This document shows positions 18,023 through 27,299 of a DNA stretch of 35,978 nucleotides, one piece after another. Source of the stretch: Sphingobacteriales bacterium (GTDB taxonomy: Bacteria > Bacteroidota > Bacteroidia > Sphingobacteriales > Sphingobacteriaceae); the NCBI GenBank assembly GCA_015655115.1, contig JAATFQ010000010.1, positions 1-35,978 on the forward strand, written 5' to 3'. The notes below the pieces were generated by a model, which saw only the letters and a program-made list of their open reading frames with translations, did no database searches and was not told where the DNA came from. Within the stretch, counting starts at the first letter, position 1. Each line of letters starts with the position of its first letter. Both the position numbers and the translations under genes were made by a program.

Positions 18023-19972
18023 TCAATAGCTAAATCTGGCCGACCAGCCCCCTCCTGGCGCCATATCCACAGTAATCACATCCCCTTTGCTAACCTTCCT
18101 CAGCTCTTGCTTATAATCACTGCCCACGCGCGCTGCATTGGGGCCGTCCATAAAAATCTCTGCATTATACACCTTTCCCTGTTCCAGGAAGTCCAGTTTC
18201 ATCGTCAGCCTCCTCGGCGTCCAGTTCGTCATCGCAGCCATAAACCACTCCGAACCCTTCCTGCGGGCCACAGAAACATATTCCCCCACCTTACTGTCCA
18301 GCGTTGCCGTCTCATCCCATACCGTAGGTATTGAAGAGAGGTAATTCAAGTAGCGCGGCTCCTTCTGGTATGCCGTCGGCGCATCCGAAAGCATTTGCAG
18401 CGGACCATAATACACCGTATACATCGCCAGCTGGTGACAGCGCGTGCCCTGGCTCATCGGCCGGTCAAAAACCTGCTTCCAGTCGCCCTTATTGTAATTC
18501 TGCATCGCTCCCGGAGTATAATCCATCGCACCGGCAAACATCCTGATAAAAGGAATCGTCACATCCGTTTGCGGAGAAGCTCCGCCAGCGTCAAACTTAT
18601 TCCATTCCGAACCCTTCACTCCTTCAGTATTGATCTGATTCGGATACGTACGTTCCATTCCTGTCGGATGATAAGCACCGTGGTAACTCACCAGCATCTT
18701 TCTCTTTGCCGCTTCCTTCAGCAGGCGCTCCTGGAAATTCACCACCACCTGGTCATCGCGATCCATAAAGTCCACCTTCAGTCCGCTGATACCCCATTGC
18801 TGAAACTGGTTCAGCGCAGGGATCATCTGCCCGTCCAGCGTACGCCAGACACACCACAGCACTATTCCTACCTTCCGTTGTTTCGCATAGGCGATCAATG
18901 CAGGCATATCCAGTTTATCCGTCACCTTCAATAAGTCGAACTGGTCACTCCAGCCCTCATCCAGGTTCACATACTCAATCCTGTTTGCCGCAGCGAAGTC
19001 TATATAATATTTATACGTTTCAGTATTAAATCCAGTCTTAAAATCTACCCCCGATAAGTTCAGCGCATTCCACCAGTCCCACGCCACCTTTCCAGGCTTA
19101 ATCCATCCCGTATTTTTGATCACCGACGGACTCGCCAGCAGGTACACCAGCTGATTTTTCAGGATATCACCTTCATTCTTCTCAAAACTCACCAGCCGCC
19201 ATGGGAAGCTGCGTGTCCCTCCTGTTCTGGCAATATAATCTTCCGTTTCCTTTACAATCAGGTTAAACCGCGCGGGACCCCCAACCTCTACACGTTTAGG
19301 ATAAGCCGCATGGTTACCCACTAATGTATTGCGGCCATCCCCCGATGAAGCCAGGCTCATACAAGGATAATCCAGCACATCCGACTCATGGATCAGGATA
19401 TTAAGTCCCCCGTTAGTTTTCAGGAGCAGCGGCATACTCGTATAATTTGGCAGCAGCACCTCAGAGATCCGCTGTTCCCGATAGTCCGACTCCGAAAGCG
19501 TAGAATGGAAATAGCTGCGGTAGTCGTCCTTAAAGCGGAACTCACATTTCTCAGACTTAACCACAACAGGCCCCTTCAGGTCAGTCACCATACGGTAAGC
19601 AAAGCCCTCATTATATGCCCTGAACACGATTGAATAATGCCCTTCAAATTCCAGTACCAGTTCATTATAATGGTCTTGTAACGCCGATGATATACCATAT
19701 AAAGGCTTGATGGTATGATCATAAGAAGAAGTTTTATGAACAAGCAGTTTAACATGCTCTCCCAGCACCTTTCCATCACTCAGCGTCATTGCTATTGCCG
19801 ATGGCAGCAGGTAAGCAGTTCCTTCATAACAAAGACTATACTGCACGCCATCCTCCACAGTTACGGTTGCCTTGATTTTATGATCCGGGGACTCCAGCAT
19901 AAAATCCTTCGCCAGGATGATCTGCGAAAAGCAGCAGCAGATCAGCGTTAATAGTATTATTTTATATTTCAT
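18023..19972 (-). CDS. GH97 alpha-glycosidase, probably retaining (alpha-galactosidase type)
   Basis: The 649-aa secreted enzyme has a signal peptide (residues 1-21, ending ILA), an N-terminal beta-sandwich, a TIM barrel and a C-terminal beta domain, the layout of GH97. Characteristic parts are KVAWDWWNALN (295-305), YVNLDEGWSD, GIVLWCVWRTLDG and NTEGVKGSEWNK (448-459). Asp401 in GISGLKVDFMDRDD sits where retaining GH97 members have their nucleophile, whereas SusB-type inverting alpha-glucosidases do not. Alpha-galactosidase or a related retaining specificity is therefore inferred. Periplasmic action on short oligosaccharides is expected. It is third in an operon with an FKBP isomerase and a second glycosidase; no SusC/SusD pair is near. 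Confidence 0.88.
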   Translation of the reverse strand: MKYKIILLTLICCCFSQIILAKDFMLESPDHKIKATVTVEDGVQYSLCYEGTAYLLPSAIAMTLSDGKVLGEHVKLLVHKTSSYDHTIKPLYGISSALQDHYNELVLEFEGHYSIVFRAYNEGFAYRMVTDLKGPVVVKSEKCEFRFKDDYRSYFHSTLSESDYREQRISEVLLPNYTSMPLLLKTNGGLNILIHESDVLDYPCMSLASSGDGRNTLVGNHAAYPKRVEVGGPARFNLIVKETEDYIARTGGTRSFPWRLVSFEKNEGDILKNQLVYLLASPSVIKNTGWIKPGKVAWDWWNALNLSGVDFKTGFNTETYKYYIDFAAANRIEYVNLDEGWSDQFDLLKVTDKLDMPALIAYAKQRKVGIVLWCVWRTLDGQMIPALNQFQQWGISGLKVDFMDRDDQVVVNFQERLLKEAAKRKMLVSYHGAYHPTGMERTYPNQINTEGVKGSEWNKFDAGGASPQTDVTIPFIRMFAGAMDYTPGAMQNYNKGDWKQVFDRPMSQGTRCHQLAMYTVYYGPLQMLSDAPTAYQKEPRYLNYLSSIPTVWDETATLDSKVGEYVSVARRKGSEWFMAAMTNWTPRRLTMKLDFLEQGKVYNAEIFMDGPNAARVGSDYKQELRKVSKGDVITVDMAPGGGWSARFSY

Positions 19973-20024
19973 TCAAATGTCTTTATGATCTATTCAACTC
20001 TTATCAGCTATTCACTCTTATCAG

Positions 20025-22222
20025 CTACTCAAAAACAAACCAGGTATAGTCCTCAGCAGGAATCGTAAAAGTGAGGTCAATTGTAAAGTCCCTGTTCAGC
20101 TTATGCCTCACCGACTTACCTTCTTTTTCTCTCACCTTAGCTGCATCCGTTAAACCAGTGTAATACAAGGGCACCTTGATTGTGCGGGTAATAGTTTCCT
20201 TCAATGGATTATATAACATCATCAGTCCTTTAGTTTTCAGCATTGGATTCGCGTGCAGGATCCCGTCCCAGTCCCTGCCGTCCGCCCGTCTCAGGTGGAT
20301 CACATCCGAATTCAGGATCTCCCGGTATTGTTTATACCATTTGATCACCCTGATCACCAGCTGCTTCGTTTCCTCAGTATCATATAACCTCGGTCCGCGG
20401 TAGCAAGCCTGAATACCAGCACCATAATACTGCATCATCAGCTGTTCATAATCCTTCAGGTGATCTTTCAGCGGTTCTATTGTTGCCGCGGCGCCACCGC
20501 CACCGTATTCCGTCAGCGGTACAAAACCCCAGCTCATTGAAGGTGTTTTCTCCCAGGCCCCGTCATAAATATTCTGGCGGTTCAGGATTTTCTGCTGTTC
20601 ACGCGGCAGTTTAAAATTCGCCTCCTTATAGCCCAGTGCAATCTTATGTATACCATCCAGGAAATACCAGTCAGGCGCATTAATATATACCCCGTGCTCA
20701 TTCAGCCACCGGTACAATCCCTTTTGAATCTCCATCTGTCTCCACTGCGAATCTTCCAGTCCCTTATGTCCCGGATGTGTTACCGAGGCACAGACATCCC
20801 CCGCATAGGGGCCGTCATTCTCCCAGATATCAAATCCCGTAGCAGTAAAGAAAGTCTGGATATGATCACGGTAATTCAGTCCCCATACACTTCCAAAACA
20901 AGGCGCATTACCAAACAGCGCACCGCCAGGTTTATTCGTCTTCGGGTCAATTACATCCTGCTGATCACTGATTTTGCGTGAGCTGAATAACGAATAGCCG
21001 CCAATTCTGATGCCCCTCTCATGGGCATAGTCAGCCATAGCCTTCCAGCGGGATAAATTCTTATCCGTATTGTCTTCCATATTCAGGTTACTGCCAAAGC
21101 TTAAGATCAGCGCTTCATAGCCTGTTGCCGCGCACTGATCAATCGCATTGCGCACCTCATCGTCCTTTTTGCTTACCAGATGCATGAAAATCGGGTTAGC
21201 AGCCGTCCATGGTGCCACCACACCATACATTTTACGGACTGCCAGTCCCCGATTTTCACGATCGTCATTATCCATCATCAGCTCATGCGTGCGTACAGAA
21301 TTAAACACCTCCGACGGGGCCAAATTAATTCCGGGAGCCTTTTCCGGATATATTTCCAGTAAGACAGGCGAATTTTTTCCATACGACACCTGTGAAGTAT
21401 ACGTTGAGTCCGCCTTCCAGTGCGTAGTCTGGTCGCTTTGGGCATAGCGCATCGCATTGTTAAAAGCATAGTTAGTTTCAAAGTAGATTCCCTGCGGCAC
21501 CTTGAACTGATTCAGTTCACCGGCAACCGCACTTTCCTCTTCCACCATTCCCAGCACTTCATTCACTACCCGGTCTATTTTAAAAGTCTTTTGCCCCTTA
21601 TTATATATAGTCAGTGATTTTACAATCAGCGGAATACCATCATATAGTTCATAATTCACTTTAACTTCCAGACCTTCCAGCTCATGCACAGCAGGAACGA
21701 ACAGAAAAGAAATCATTTTGCCAGTACCCCCCATTTCGCGGGAGGTCCAAAAGTTATTTTTCCATTTCAGTTGTTGTGTTATAGCCTTCAGCTCATAAGA
21801 AACATACCTGAAGTCCAGCGTACCAGCGGTAAACTGATCCAGCCATTCCGGCAATAAATAAGCCTTCTCCTGCTGTCCCAGCAAGCCGCCAACCCGGTAT
21901 TCTTTCCCGTTAATCTTCAGTCTCGCCTCCTCGCTTACCGCGCGGATCATCTGCCGGCTGGTCCTCAGATTCGTATAATCCGTACAGACCAGGTTAGGTG
22001 AAAGCCTGAATACCCGTTTCAGCAAACCATTATATAAAATAATATCCTTCCATCAGCACTTTTCAGCACCTCAGCCTTCAGCATATCCGGCTTTACCAGC
22101 CAGTCGTTAACCTTTTCAGCATCCTTAAACCCCGTCCATACCGGCAAAACTTGTGCGGGAGACGCTAAGTAAAAAAACAGGCAACATATAAAAAACGAAT
22201 TTTTAATCAACCCAGGTTTCAT
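20025..22222 (-). pseudogene. Large glycoside hydrolase (clan GH-D-like) broken by a 2-bp frameshift
   Basis: The gene opens at 22222, directly after the stop of the FKBP gene, with a signal peptide and VWTGFKDAEKVNDWLVKPDML. After ...ADGRILFY the frame shifts. The remaining 660 codons read NGLLKRVFRLSPNLVCTDYTN, then a beta-sandwich and a barrel resembling alpha-galactosidases: ALILSFGSNLNMED, GFDIWENDGPYAGD (candidate nucleophile Asp), AGIQACYRGPRLYD. On the minus strand TATATAAT (plus 22031-22036) carries one extra AT; removing it restores ILFYNGLLKRV. Total length would be about 731 aa. The downstream GH97 is intact. Without frameshifting or a local restart this yields no secreted enzyme. 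Family placement is tentative. Confidence 0.82.
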
Positions 22223-22687
22223 CTATTTGCTGGAGTTAACCAATTCGAGTTTACAAATCATACCAGTACCTGCAGGAATATTTTCATATCCAGCCTCACC
22301 AAAAGCAAGGTTTGCAGGCAAATACAATATCCATTCAGACCCTACCGGCATCATTACCAGTGCTTCCTGCATCCCAGGCAAAGCTTTATCAATATGATGC
22401 TCCCAGCCATCTGTTTTAGCATAAGGCTTACCATTTACAAAACTCACCACATAGTTCAGTGTTACCCTGTCAGTTGCAGCAGGAATTACGCCCATTCCTT
22501 TTTTAATAATTTTATATTGTAAGCCCGATGAAGTTACCATCACCCCTTTGGCAGATTTGTTTTTTGCTAAAAAAGCAGTGCTTTCAGCCGCTGCCGGGAT
22601 TGGCAGTGCGTCTTTTTCCTGTGCGTTTATATTGGTTGCGGCAATTAGCATCAGCGATGCTAAAAGGAAGATTTGTCTAAGGTTCAT
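22223..22687 (-). CDS. Secreted FKBP-type peptidyl-prolyl isomerase
   Basis: The 154-aa protein has a signal peptide (LLASLMLIAATNINA) and one FKBP domain. The segment STAFLAKNKSAKGVMVTSSG plus LQYKIIKKG is the standard entry to Bacteroidota FKBPs, and YVVSFVNGKPYAKT, VMMPVGSEWILYLPANLAFG and AGTGMICKLELV follow in order. The usual VIPGW is replaced by ALPGM. It should catalyse proline isomerisation or act as a folding helper in the periplasm. Its TAG abuts the ATG of the glycosidase gene, making it first in the operon FKBP, glycosidase, GH97, sensor fragment; folding of those secreted enzymes is a plausible job. Confidence 0.9.
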   Translation of the reverse strand: MNLRQIFLLASLMLIAATNINAQEKDALPIPAAAESTAFLAKNKSAKGVMVTSSGLQYKIIKKGMGVIPAATDRVTLNYVVSFVNGKPYAKTDGWEHHIDKALPGMQEALVMMPVGSEWILYLPANLAFGEAGYENIPAGTGMICKLELVNSSK

Positions 22688-22860
22688 TTGGTCAATTTAA
22701 GTCTATATATAAACAGTAGCTATATTCAGACTCATCTCCTATGTCTAGGCAAAATATTTTTTCACACAATTGGACCTTCTGTTTTAAAATTCACAGAGAC
22801 AAGTATTACGATGATTAGACAAGAAATTAAAATGAGTTACACGTTGACCATACCATGTTA

Positions 22861-23718
22861 TTATTCCAGGATAATCTCCTTCAGCTTCGTGTATAAATTA
22901 AACTCATTCCTGTAGATATCCCTGTTTATCGATGACCACGGCGCAGGTTCTGCAATGATCTGTCTGATATCCTCAATAATTGTAGGACTGTCCAGGTCAA
23001 TTGTTCTAAAAAAACGGTCGTCATATACCTCAGCAATATTTGGCGCCCCATAATAAACAGGCACCGCATGGTACATTGTACAGTCAAAAAACTTTTCCGT
23101 AATATAATTTCTCTCCGTAGCGCTCTCAACAGCTATGGAGTACTCATAAGGAATCAATGCACTGTACTTAAAATCCGGTTCCCCTTTATAGCGCGGGTCC
23201 TTAATTTTGAGCCTGTAGCCAAAAATGTCGACAGGCAAGTCAGATTCCAGGATCTTATTCAGCAGGGCGATGCGTTTCCTGTAATTGCCATTCCTGTTAT
23301 TGCGGTAAGAAACCACCATCGACACCTTCTTCACCTTCTGTACACTGCCCACAAAATCTATCAGTTCATGTTTCACACGGTCGTTGTAAAACATATACGA
23401 GGGCGACTCGATCACTGTGCCTCCAATGGTCATCTTCAGCCTGCGCTCAAATAGTTCCCGGTCATGAACAATCACATAATCGCTGTCCGTCAGGAAACGG
23501 TTATGCCTGAATACAGGACTCCAGGACGGGGCCTGGACTATAGTTATGACTCCTGCAGTTGCTTTTACAGCCATACCAGTATTGTTAAATACTACAGCAT
23601 AGTCATAATCTTCCTCAATAGTGAAAGACAACTGTTTATCATAAACCACATAGTTATAGAGGAACCTTTCCAAAAGGTCTTCAGAAGATTCATGGGTGGA
23701 AAAAAATCTTACCTTCAT
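22861..23718 (-). CDS. GT10-family fucosyltransferase-like glycosyltransferase
   Basis: The 285-aa protein (from ATG 23718, MKVRFFSTHESS) resembles alpha-1,3/1,4-fucosyltransferases of family GT10. The diagnostic donor-binding block is YSIAVESATERNYITEKFFD, with VSYRNNRNGNYRKRIALLNKI before it and AVPVYYGAPNI after it, as in bacterial members that use GDP-fucose. There is no signal or membrane anchor, so it is cytoplasmic. A Met 16 codons upstream (23766) could extend it, but family members begin near the chosen one. No GDP-fucose synthesis genes or O-antigen genes are in the window. The acceptor is unknown, perhaps a surface glycan or glycoprotein. Confidence 0.8.
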   Translation of the reverse strand: MKVRFFSTHESSEDLLERFLYNYVVYDKQLSFTIEEDYDYAVVFNNTGMAVKATAGVITIVQAPSWSPVFRHNRFLTDSDYVIVHDRELFERRLKMTIGGTVIESPSYMFYNDRVKHELIDFVGSVQKVKKVSMVVSYRNNRNGNYRKRIALLNKILESDLPVDIFGYRLKIKDPRYKGEPDFKYSALIPYEYSIAVESATERNYITEKFFDCTMYHAVPVYYGAPNIAEVYDDRFFRTIDLDSPTIIEDIRQIIAEPAPWSSINRDIYRNEFNLYTKLKEIILE

Positions 23719-23822
23719 ATCCGTTAATACTATTAATCCTAAATTACGAAATAAGACAATTGACACCCATGATCAAGCTCACATTTGCGTCATTTGACCT
23801 AAATTATTCCTGCACATTATGA

Positions 23823-24314
23823 TCACCATTTAAAATCTATCTTTTCAAATAATTTAGGAGATCCCATCCTGCCTGGCAATTCCATTACACTGATATAAAG
23901 ATTTCTATCGTAGAGAAACAGCGGTACCCGACTCTGGGGTGACTCATCCTCGTCCTCCGGAAGGTCTTGCGGTGTTACATCAAACGTAATCCTCCCATAG
24001 CTCAGCATAAAGTTCAGCTGATGTTTGCCATATTGAACAGGCACCGCATGCAGCGATTTCATGGTGTGGGACAGGTCGGGCAGGATCCATCTGATAGGGT
24101 TGAAATAAAGGATATAAAAGTGGTCAGAAAGGCAGAAGATCCGGTGCTTAAAACAACTGCTCAGGCATTTGCCAGGCTTCAGTTCTTTGGGCATGAAATG
24201 CACATATTCGGGAATGCCGCTCTCCGTCTGGGGATAGATAATAATGCCATTCAAACGCTTTAAAATACGTTGCTGAGCCTTTGAATAGGCTAAAAAAGAT
24301 AACATGCTGCACAT
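23823..24314 (-). CDS. Hypothetical protein (163 aa)
   Basis: I do not recognise the family. The frame starts at ATG 24314 (MCSMLSF; the Met at residue 4 is an alternative). It has a basic N-terminus, a Cys-containing middle (KCLSSCFKHRIFCLSDHFYIL), a DVTPQDLPEDEDESPQSR acidic linker and a final LFEKIDFKW. No signal peptide or membrane helix is visible. It lies between the fucosyltransferase and paralogue A, in the same direction. The ordered composition suggests a real gene. Confidence 0.55.
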   Translation of the reverse strand: MCSMLSFLAYSKAQQRILKRLNGIIIYPQTESGIPEYVHFMPKELKPGKCLSSCFKHRIFCLSDHFYILYFNPIRWILPDLSHTMKSLHAVPVQYGKHQLNFMLSYGRITFDVTPQDLPEDEDESPQSRVPLFLYDRNLYISVMELPGRMGSPKLFEKIDFKW

Positions 24315-24465
24315 ATTGTCATTAATGATTTAATTGATTTCAGTGTTGACTGGTACTCTAAATCGTCCCAATACAATTTACAAAGAAATTAAAACGCTGT
24401 ACGTGCAGTCTCGTTTTGGGGGCAGGTGTCCGGGCTATTTAAATAGCGTAAAAAACAGCGAAAAA

Positions 24466-25098
24466 TCAATCCTCATCGAGCATATAAAAGAAATAATTGC
24501 CCTTATATGTCCTTTTTAGTTTTCTCCGGTAATGTGTTTCGCAATAACTGTCAAGTACCAGCTGCAGACAATAAGGGTTGATTGGAAACTTCAGGAATCT
24601 TTTTATAGAAAGAAATATATCGAGGGGCGACCGCTCCTTATAAAAATAATCATCGCGGATCATGACTTCAACCGTATCCAGTACAATCATCATTTCATAA
24701 TCCAGCGTGCCGCTATAGTCCATGAATACACAAAGCCCTACGTATTCCTCCAGTACAAACCTGACTCTCCTTTTATGTTCTTCAGAAAACGTAGCACAGG
24801 TATAAGTATAGGTATCGTCCCTCAAATCTTTCTCCATATGGATCTTGATTCTGTCATCCCTTATTCTTGCAGGCATAAAGCACGTATAATCATCCTCCTC
24901 AAGTGCTTTGGCAATCTTGCTCAATTCAGAGATATGGTAACAGTCGTGTGCAAAAAACTCTACTTTGGCTACATAATTTCTTTGCCGGCCCAATAAATAA
25001 GACAATTGCTCAGCACTATAGCCTTTTGCAATTCTTTTGATCATCACCTTATAGATGATCTGCAGCTGGGTTTCAGTGATTTCGGCAAGATAATTCAT
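24466..25098 (-). CDS. Unknown-family paralogue A (HTH-like N-terminus)
   Basis: The 210-aa protein is one of three related ones within 5 kb. Residues 1-66 align with the other two (TETQLQIIYKVMIKRIAKGY, SAEQLSYLLGRQRNYVAKVE, ISELSKIAKAL) and resemble an XRE-type helix-turn-helix, although the family is not recognised. The rest shares DYEMMIVLDTVEVMIRDDYF, ...FLKFPINPYCLQLVLDSYC and a final GNYFFY. No signal or membrane segment is seen. It stands alone in an A/T-rich setting; 210 bp upstream holds no gene. DNA binding is possible, function unknown. Confidence 0.65.
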   Translation of the reverse strand: MNYLAEITETQLQIIYKVMIKRIAKGYSAEQLSYLLGRQRNYVAKVEFFAHDCYHISELSKIAKALEEDDYTCFMPARIRDDRIKIHMEKDLRDDTYTYTCATFSEEHKRRVRFVLEEYVGLCVFMDYSGTLDYEMMIVLDTVEVMIRDDYFYKERSPLDIFLSIKRFLKFPINPYCLQLVLDSYCETHYRRKLKRTYKGNYFFYMLDED

Positions 25099-25308
25099 AG
25101 CAGCGGAGAGATTTTTATGCCTAAAGGGCTTACCATTAACTATGTCGTAAATATGTAATTATTTTTTATAAATAAATATGATATTAAACACTCTATAGCA
25201 TAAAAAATACATTTATCTTAAATTACAGAAACAATGTTATTTAAAGACATAACAAACGTACACCAAAAAGATAATTTCCCCGTTAATCAGTGCTAACAAG
25301 CAGTAAAA

Positions 25309-26095
25309 TCAGGCCAGACCTAATTCTACCACAACAGAATATTCAAAACAACCTTTCCAGGGTTCCTCCTTAGTCAGGATCTTCCCTTTGAAGCCTGCAA
25401 GTTTCGCCAGGAACAGCACCACCTCCGCGCTGTGTATATGATCAATCGAATTGAACTCCTTCAGCTGCGTACCCCGCCACGACTGGATCATCATCTTCAC
25501 CGGTACCTCAGCAGTAAAACTATAAGGGTTCCAATTAATTTTATCCGCCGGCCAGGCGTATTTGATCAGATCTCCGTTCATGTGGATAATATCGTGATAC
25601 TGCACCCCAGCATTGCCTACATACTCCATCATATAAAAAAGATCCTGAAACTCCAGGAAAACCTTGCCCTTTACATTGAGTATCCCCTTAAGGGGACATC
25701 AACAGGTCAAACAAGCCTTCCGTAGTGAGATTGCAAATTCCATTGAATAAGCCCAGTACACAGTCAAACTTCGGTGCAGCAGCGAAATCTAAAATAGCCT
25801 CCGGCAGATTACCTACCACATACTGGCCGGCATTATTGAAACCATTTGCAATTGCCAGTTCCTTCATCTCCGTGCTTGAGTCCACCGCCCAGCTATCGGT
25901 CCCCTGCCGCATCGCCTCAATGCTGTGTACAGACTGGCCTGCGAAGAGCTCCAGCAAAGTGTTACATGGTGATTCTGCATCATAAGTGTCTAAAATGCAT
26001 TTGATCTGACCTTTAAAGTCTCTATCGTTAGTTATTGTAGCATAGTAAGCTGCAAATTCTTTATATAAATTGTTCAGCATAGTCATCCTTTTCAT
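25309..26095 (-). pseudogene. Class I SAM-dependent methyltransferase broken by a frameshift
   Basis: The first part (26095-25688) has NLYKEFAAYYATITNDRDF, the SAM-binding LLELFAGQSVHSIEAM and an acidic second strand (SWAVDSSTEM), and ends FDLLMSP* in front of a TAA. The next frame carries on as KGILNVKGKVFLEFQDLFYMM and EYVGNAGVQYHDII to 25309, giving about 260 aa in total. One surplus C in the CCCC run on the minus strand (plus 25692-25695) explains the shift. That run lies in a perfect 14-bp palindrome (25683-25696). Substrate is unknown. It lies between paralogues A and B. A sequencing indel is a real alternative. Confidence 0.75.
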
Positions 26096-26134
26096 ACTGC
26101 CAGCGTTGATGCGGGCGCTGCAATCTAATCAGGA

Positions 26135-26776
26135 TTAGCCCCACCTCACAGGGTCAGCCGTCACAAAAAAATGATAACCATGCACCTCCAATTTTTTCAG
26201 CTTAAACTGATGAGTGTCATCACAGCAATCCTCCAGCAAAAAATTCAGGCAATAGGGATCCACATCAAACTTCAGAAAATTGTTCATATACAATAAAATA
26301 TGCATCGGCAGCTTCGGATTATCCAGGTAGCCATCACGCACCATCACATACAGCATATCTACCAAAATAATCAATTCAGCATAACTGGCTTTTTGAAATT
26401 CCAGCATGCTGCATTTATTTTCTGTACTTTCCATCATAAACTGAACAGTCTTTTCATTATCCTCAGAAAATACAGTACTTACATAGGTACTGAAACTTTC
26501 AGAACTATACTTTCTCATATAGCCCTTCAGCGTTTTATTAGTAATCACTGCAGGTATGAAAACCATATGGTCTTCAACGCCCAGAGTCAGTGCAATTTTC
26601 TTCAGTACAGCTACCGGATAACCTTTAGATTTGTAACATTCAAACCTGGCGATATAATCACTGGGTTTTCCGATTAAAAAAGACAGCAACTCAGCCGTCA
26701 TTTCCTTTTCTATCCTTTCGATCATTACCCTGTAAATAATCTGCTGCTGGGTCTCCTTGATTTTGTATAGGTTCAT
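26135..26776 (-). CDS. Unknown-family paralogue B (HTH-like N-terminus)
   Basis: This 213-aa protein is homologous to paralogues A and C along its whole length. Its N-terminal third reads KETQQQIIYRVMIERIEKEM, TAELLSFLIGKPSDYIARFE, VLKKIALTLGV, again like an XRE fold. The C-terminal part keeps YAELIILVDMLYVMVRDGYL, NNFLKFDVDPYCLNFLLEDC and GYHFFV. It starts 15 bp after the stop of a small secreted-protein gene, so the two are probably co-transcribed, and is followed 40 bp later by the broken methyltransferase. Function is not known. Confidence 0.68.
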   Translation of the reverse strand: MNLYKIKETQQQIIYRVMIERIEKEMTAELLSFLIGKPSDYIARFECYKSKGYPVAVLKKIALTLGVEDHMVFIPAVITNKTLKGYMRKYSSESFSTYVSTVFSEDNEKTVQFMMESTENKCSMLEFQKASYAELIILVDMLYVMVRDGYLDNPKLPMHILLYMNNFLKFDVDPYCLNFLLEDCCDDTHQFKLKKLEVHGYHFFVTADPVRWG

Positions 26777-26790
26777 CTTTGAGCGTTTTA

Positions 26791-27129
26791 CTATTGGTTA
26801 TTAATTTGTGCTATAGCCTCCTCTGCTATGTCTGCACTAGCTGTATCGTTCATCTGCAGGCGGGCCTGCTTAATCTGTTTCAGGCCTTCAATTAGTTGTG
26901 GTGCCATGCCAAATTGCTTAAAGGCTAAGCCTAAATTCTTTATCATACTGATTCCCTGACGGGTATACTCCGCATTCTTCAGCCTGGTATGCACCAGTGC
27001 ATTTATCTTTTCACGTTTTTGCTGCGCAAGTACAGGATCTGTAAAGCTCAGACTACAGGAAAATGCTAAAAACACAACTGCAGCATAACCCAACTTAAGC
27101 CTGAAAATCATCATTTTTATTGAAATCAT
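26791..27129 (-). CDS. Small exported protein, unknown function
   Basis: The 112-aa frame opens with a hydrophobic export signal (YAAVVFLAFSC), after which either lipidation at Cys25 or cleavage near VLAQQ is possible. The rest is helical and charged (KREKINALVHTRLKN, LIEGLKQIKQARLQ, IAEEAIAQINNQ). No family recognised. Its stop is 15 bp before paralogue B in the same direction, so it appears to be the first gene of that unit. The upstream 170 bp separate it from the divergent broken ATP-grasp gene. Confidence 0.6.
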   Translation of the reverse strand: MISIKMMIFRLKLGYAAVVFLAFSCSLSFTDPVLAQQKREKINALVHTRLKNAEYTRQGISMIKNLGLAFKQFGMAPQLIEGLKQIKQARLQMNDTASADIAEEAIAQINNQ

Positions 27130-27299
27130 AACTAAAGCTATATGGTCTAAACAGCAATTGCAAGTGCTATTTTAGCGTAAACGTTTTAGTACAGCCAAAA
27201 CCTTAGAAAATAAATTTAGCATACAGCCGAGGTTACCACAATAGTTGTTGCAGATGACCCATCTGAACCATTAAGAGATCTCCTAATTTTATAGGGCTT

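Noticed and set aside
18107..18934. Plus-strand open frames across the GH97 gene
   Set aside because: They are shadows of GH97, rich in His and Arg, as expected from reverse reading of its codons.
25309..25632. Separate 107-aa gene
   Set aside because: It is the C-terminal part of the frameshifted methyltransferase; coding continues upstream without a start codon.
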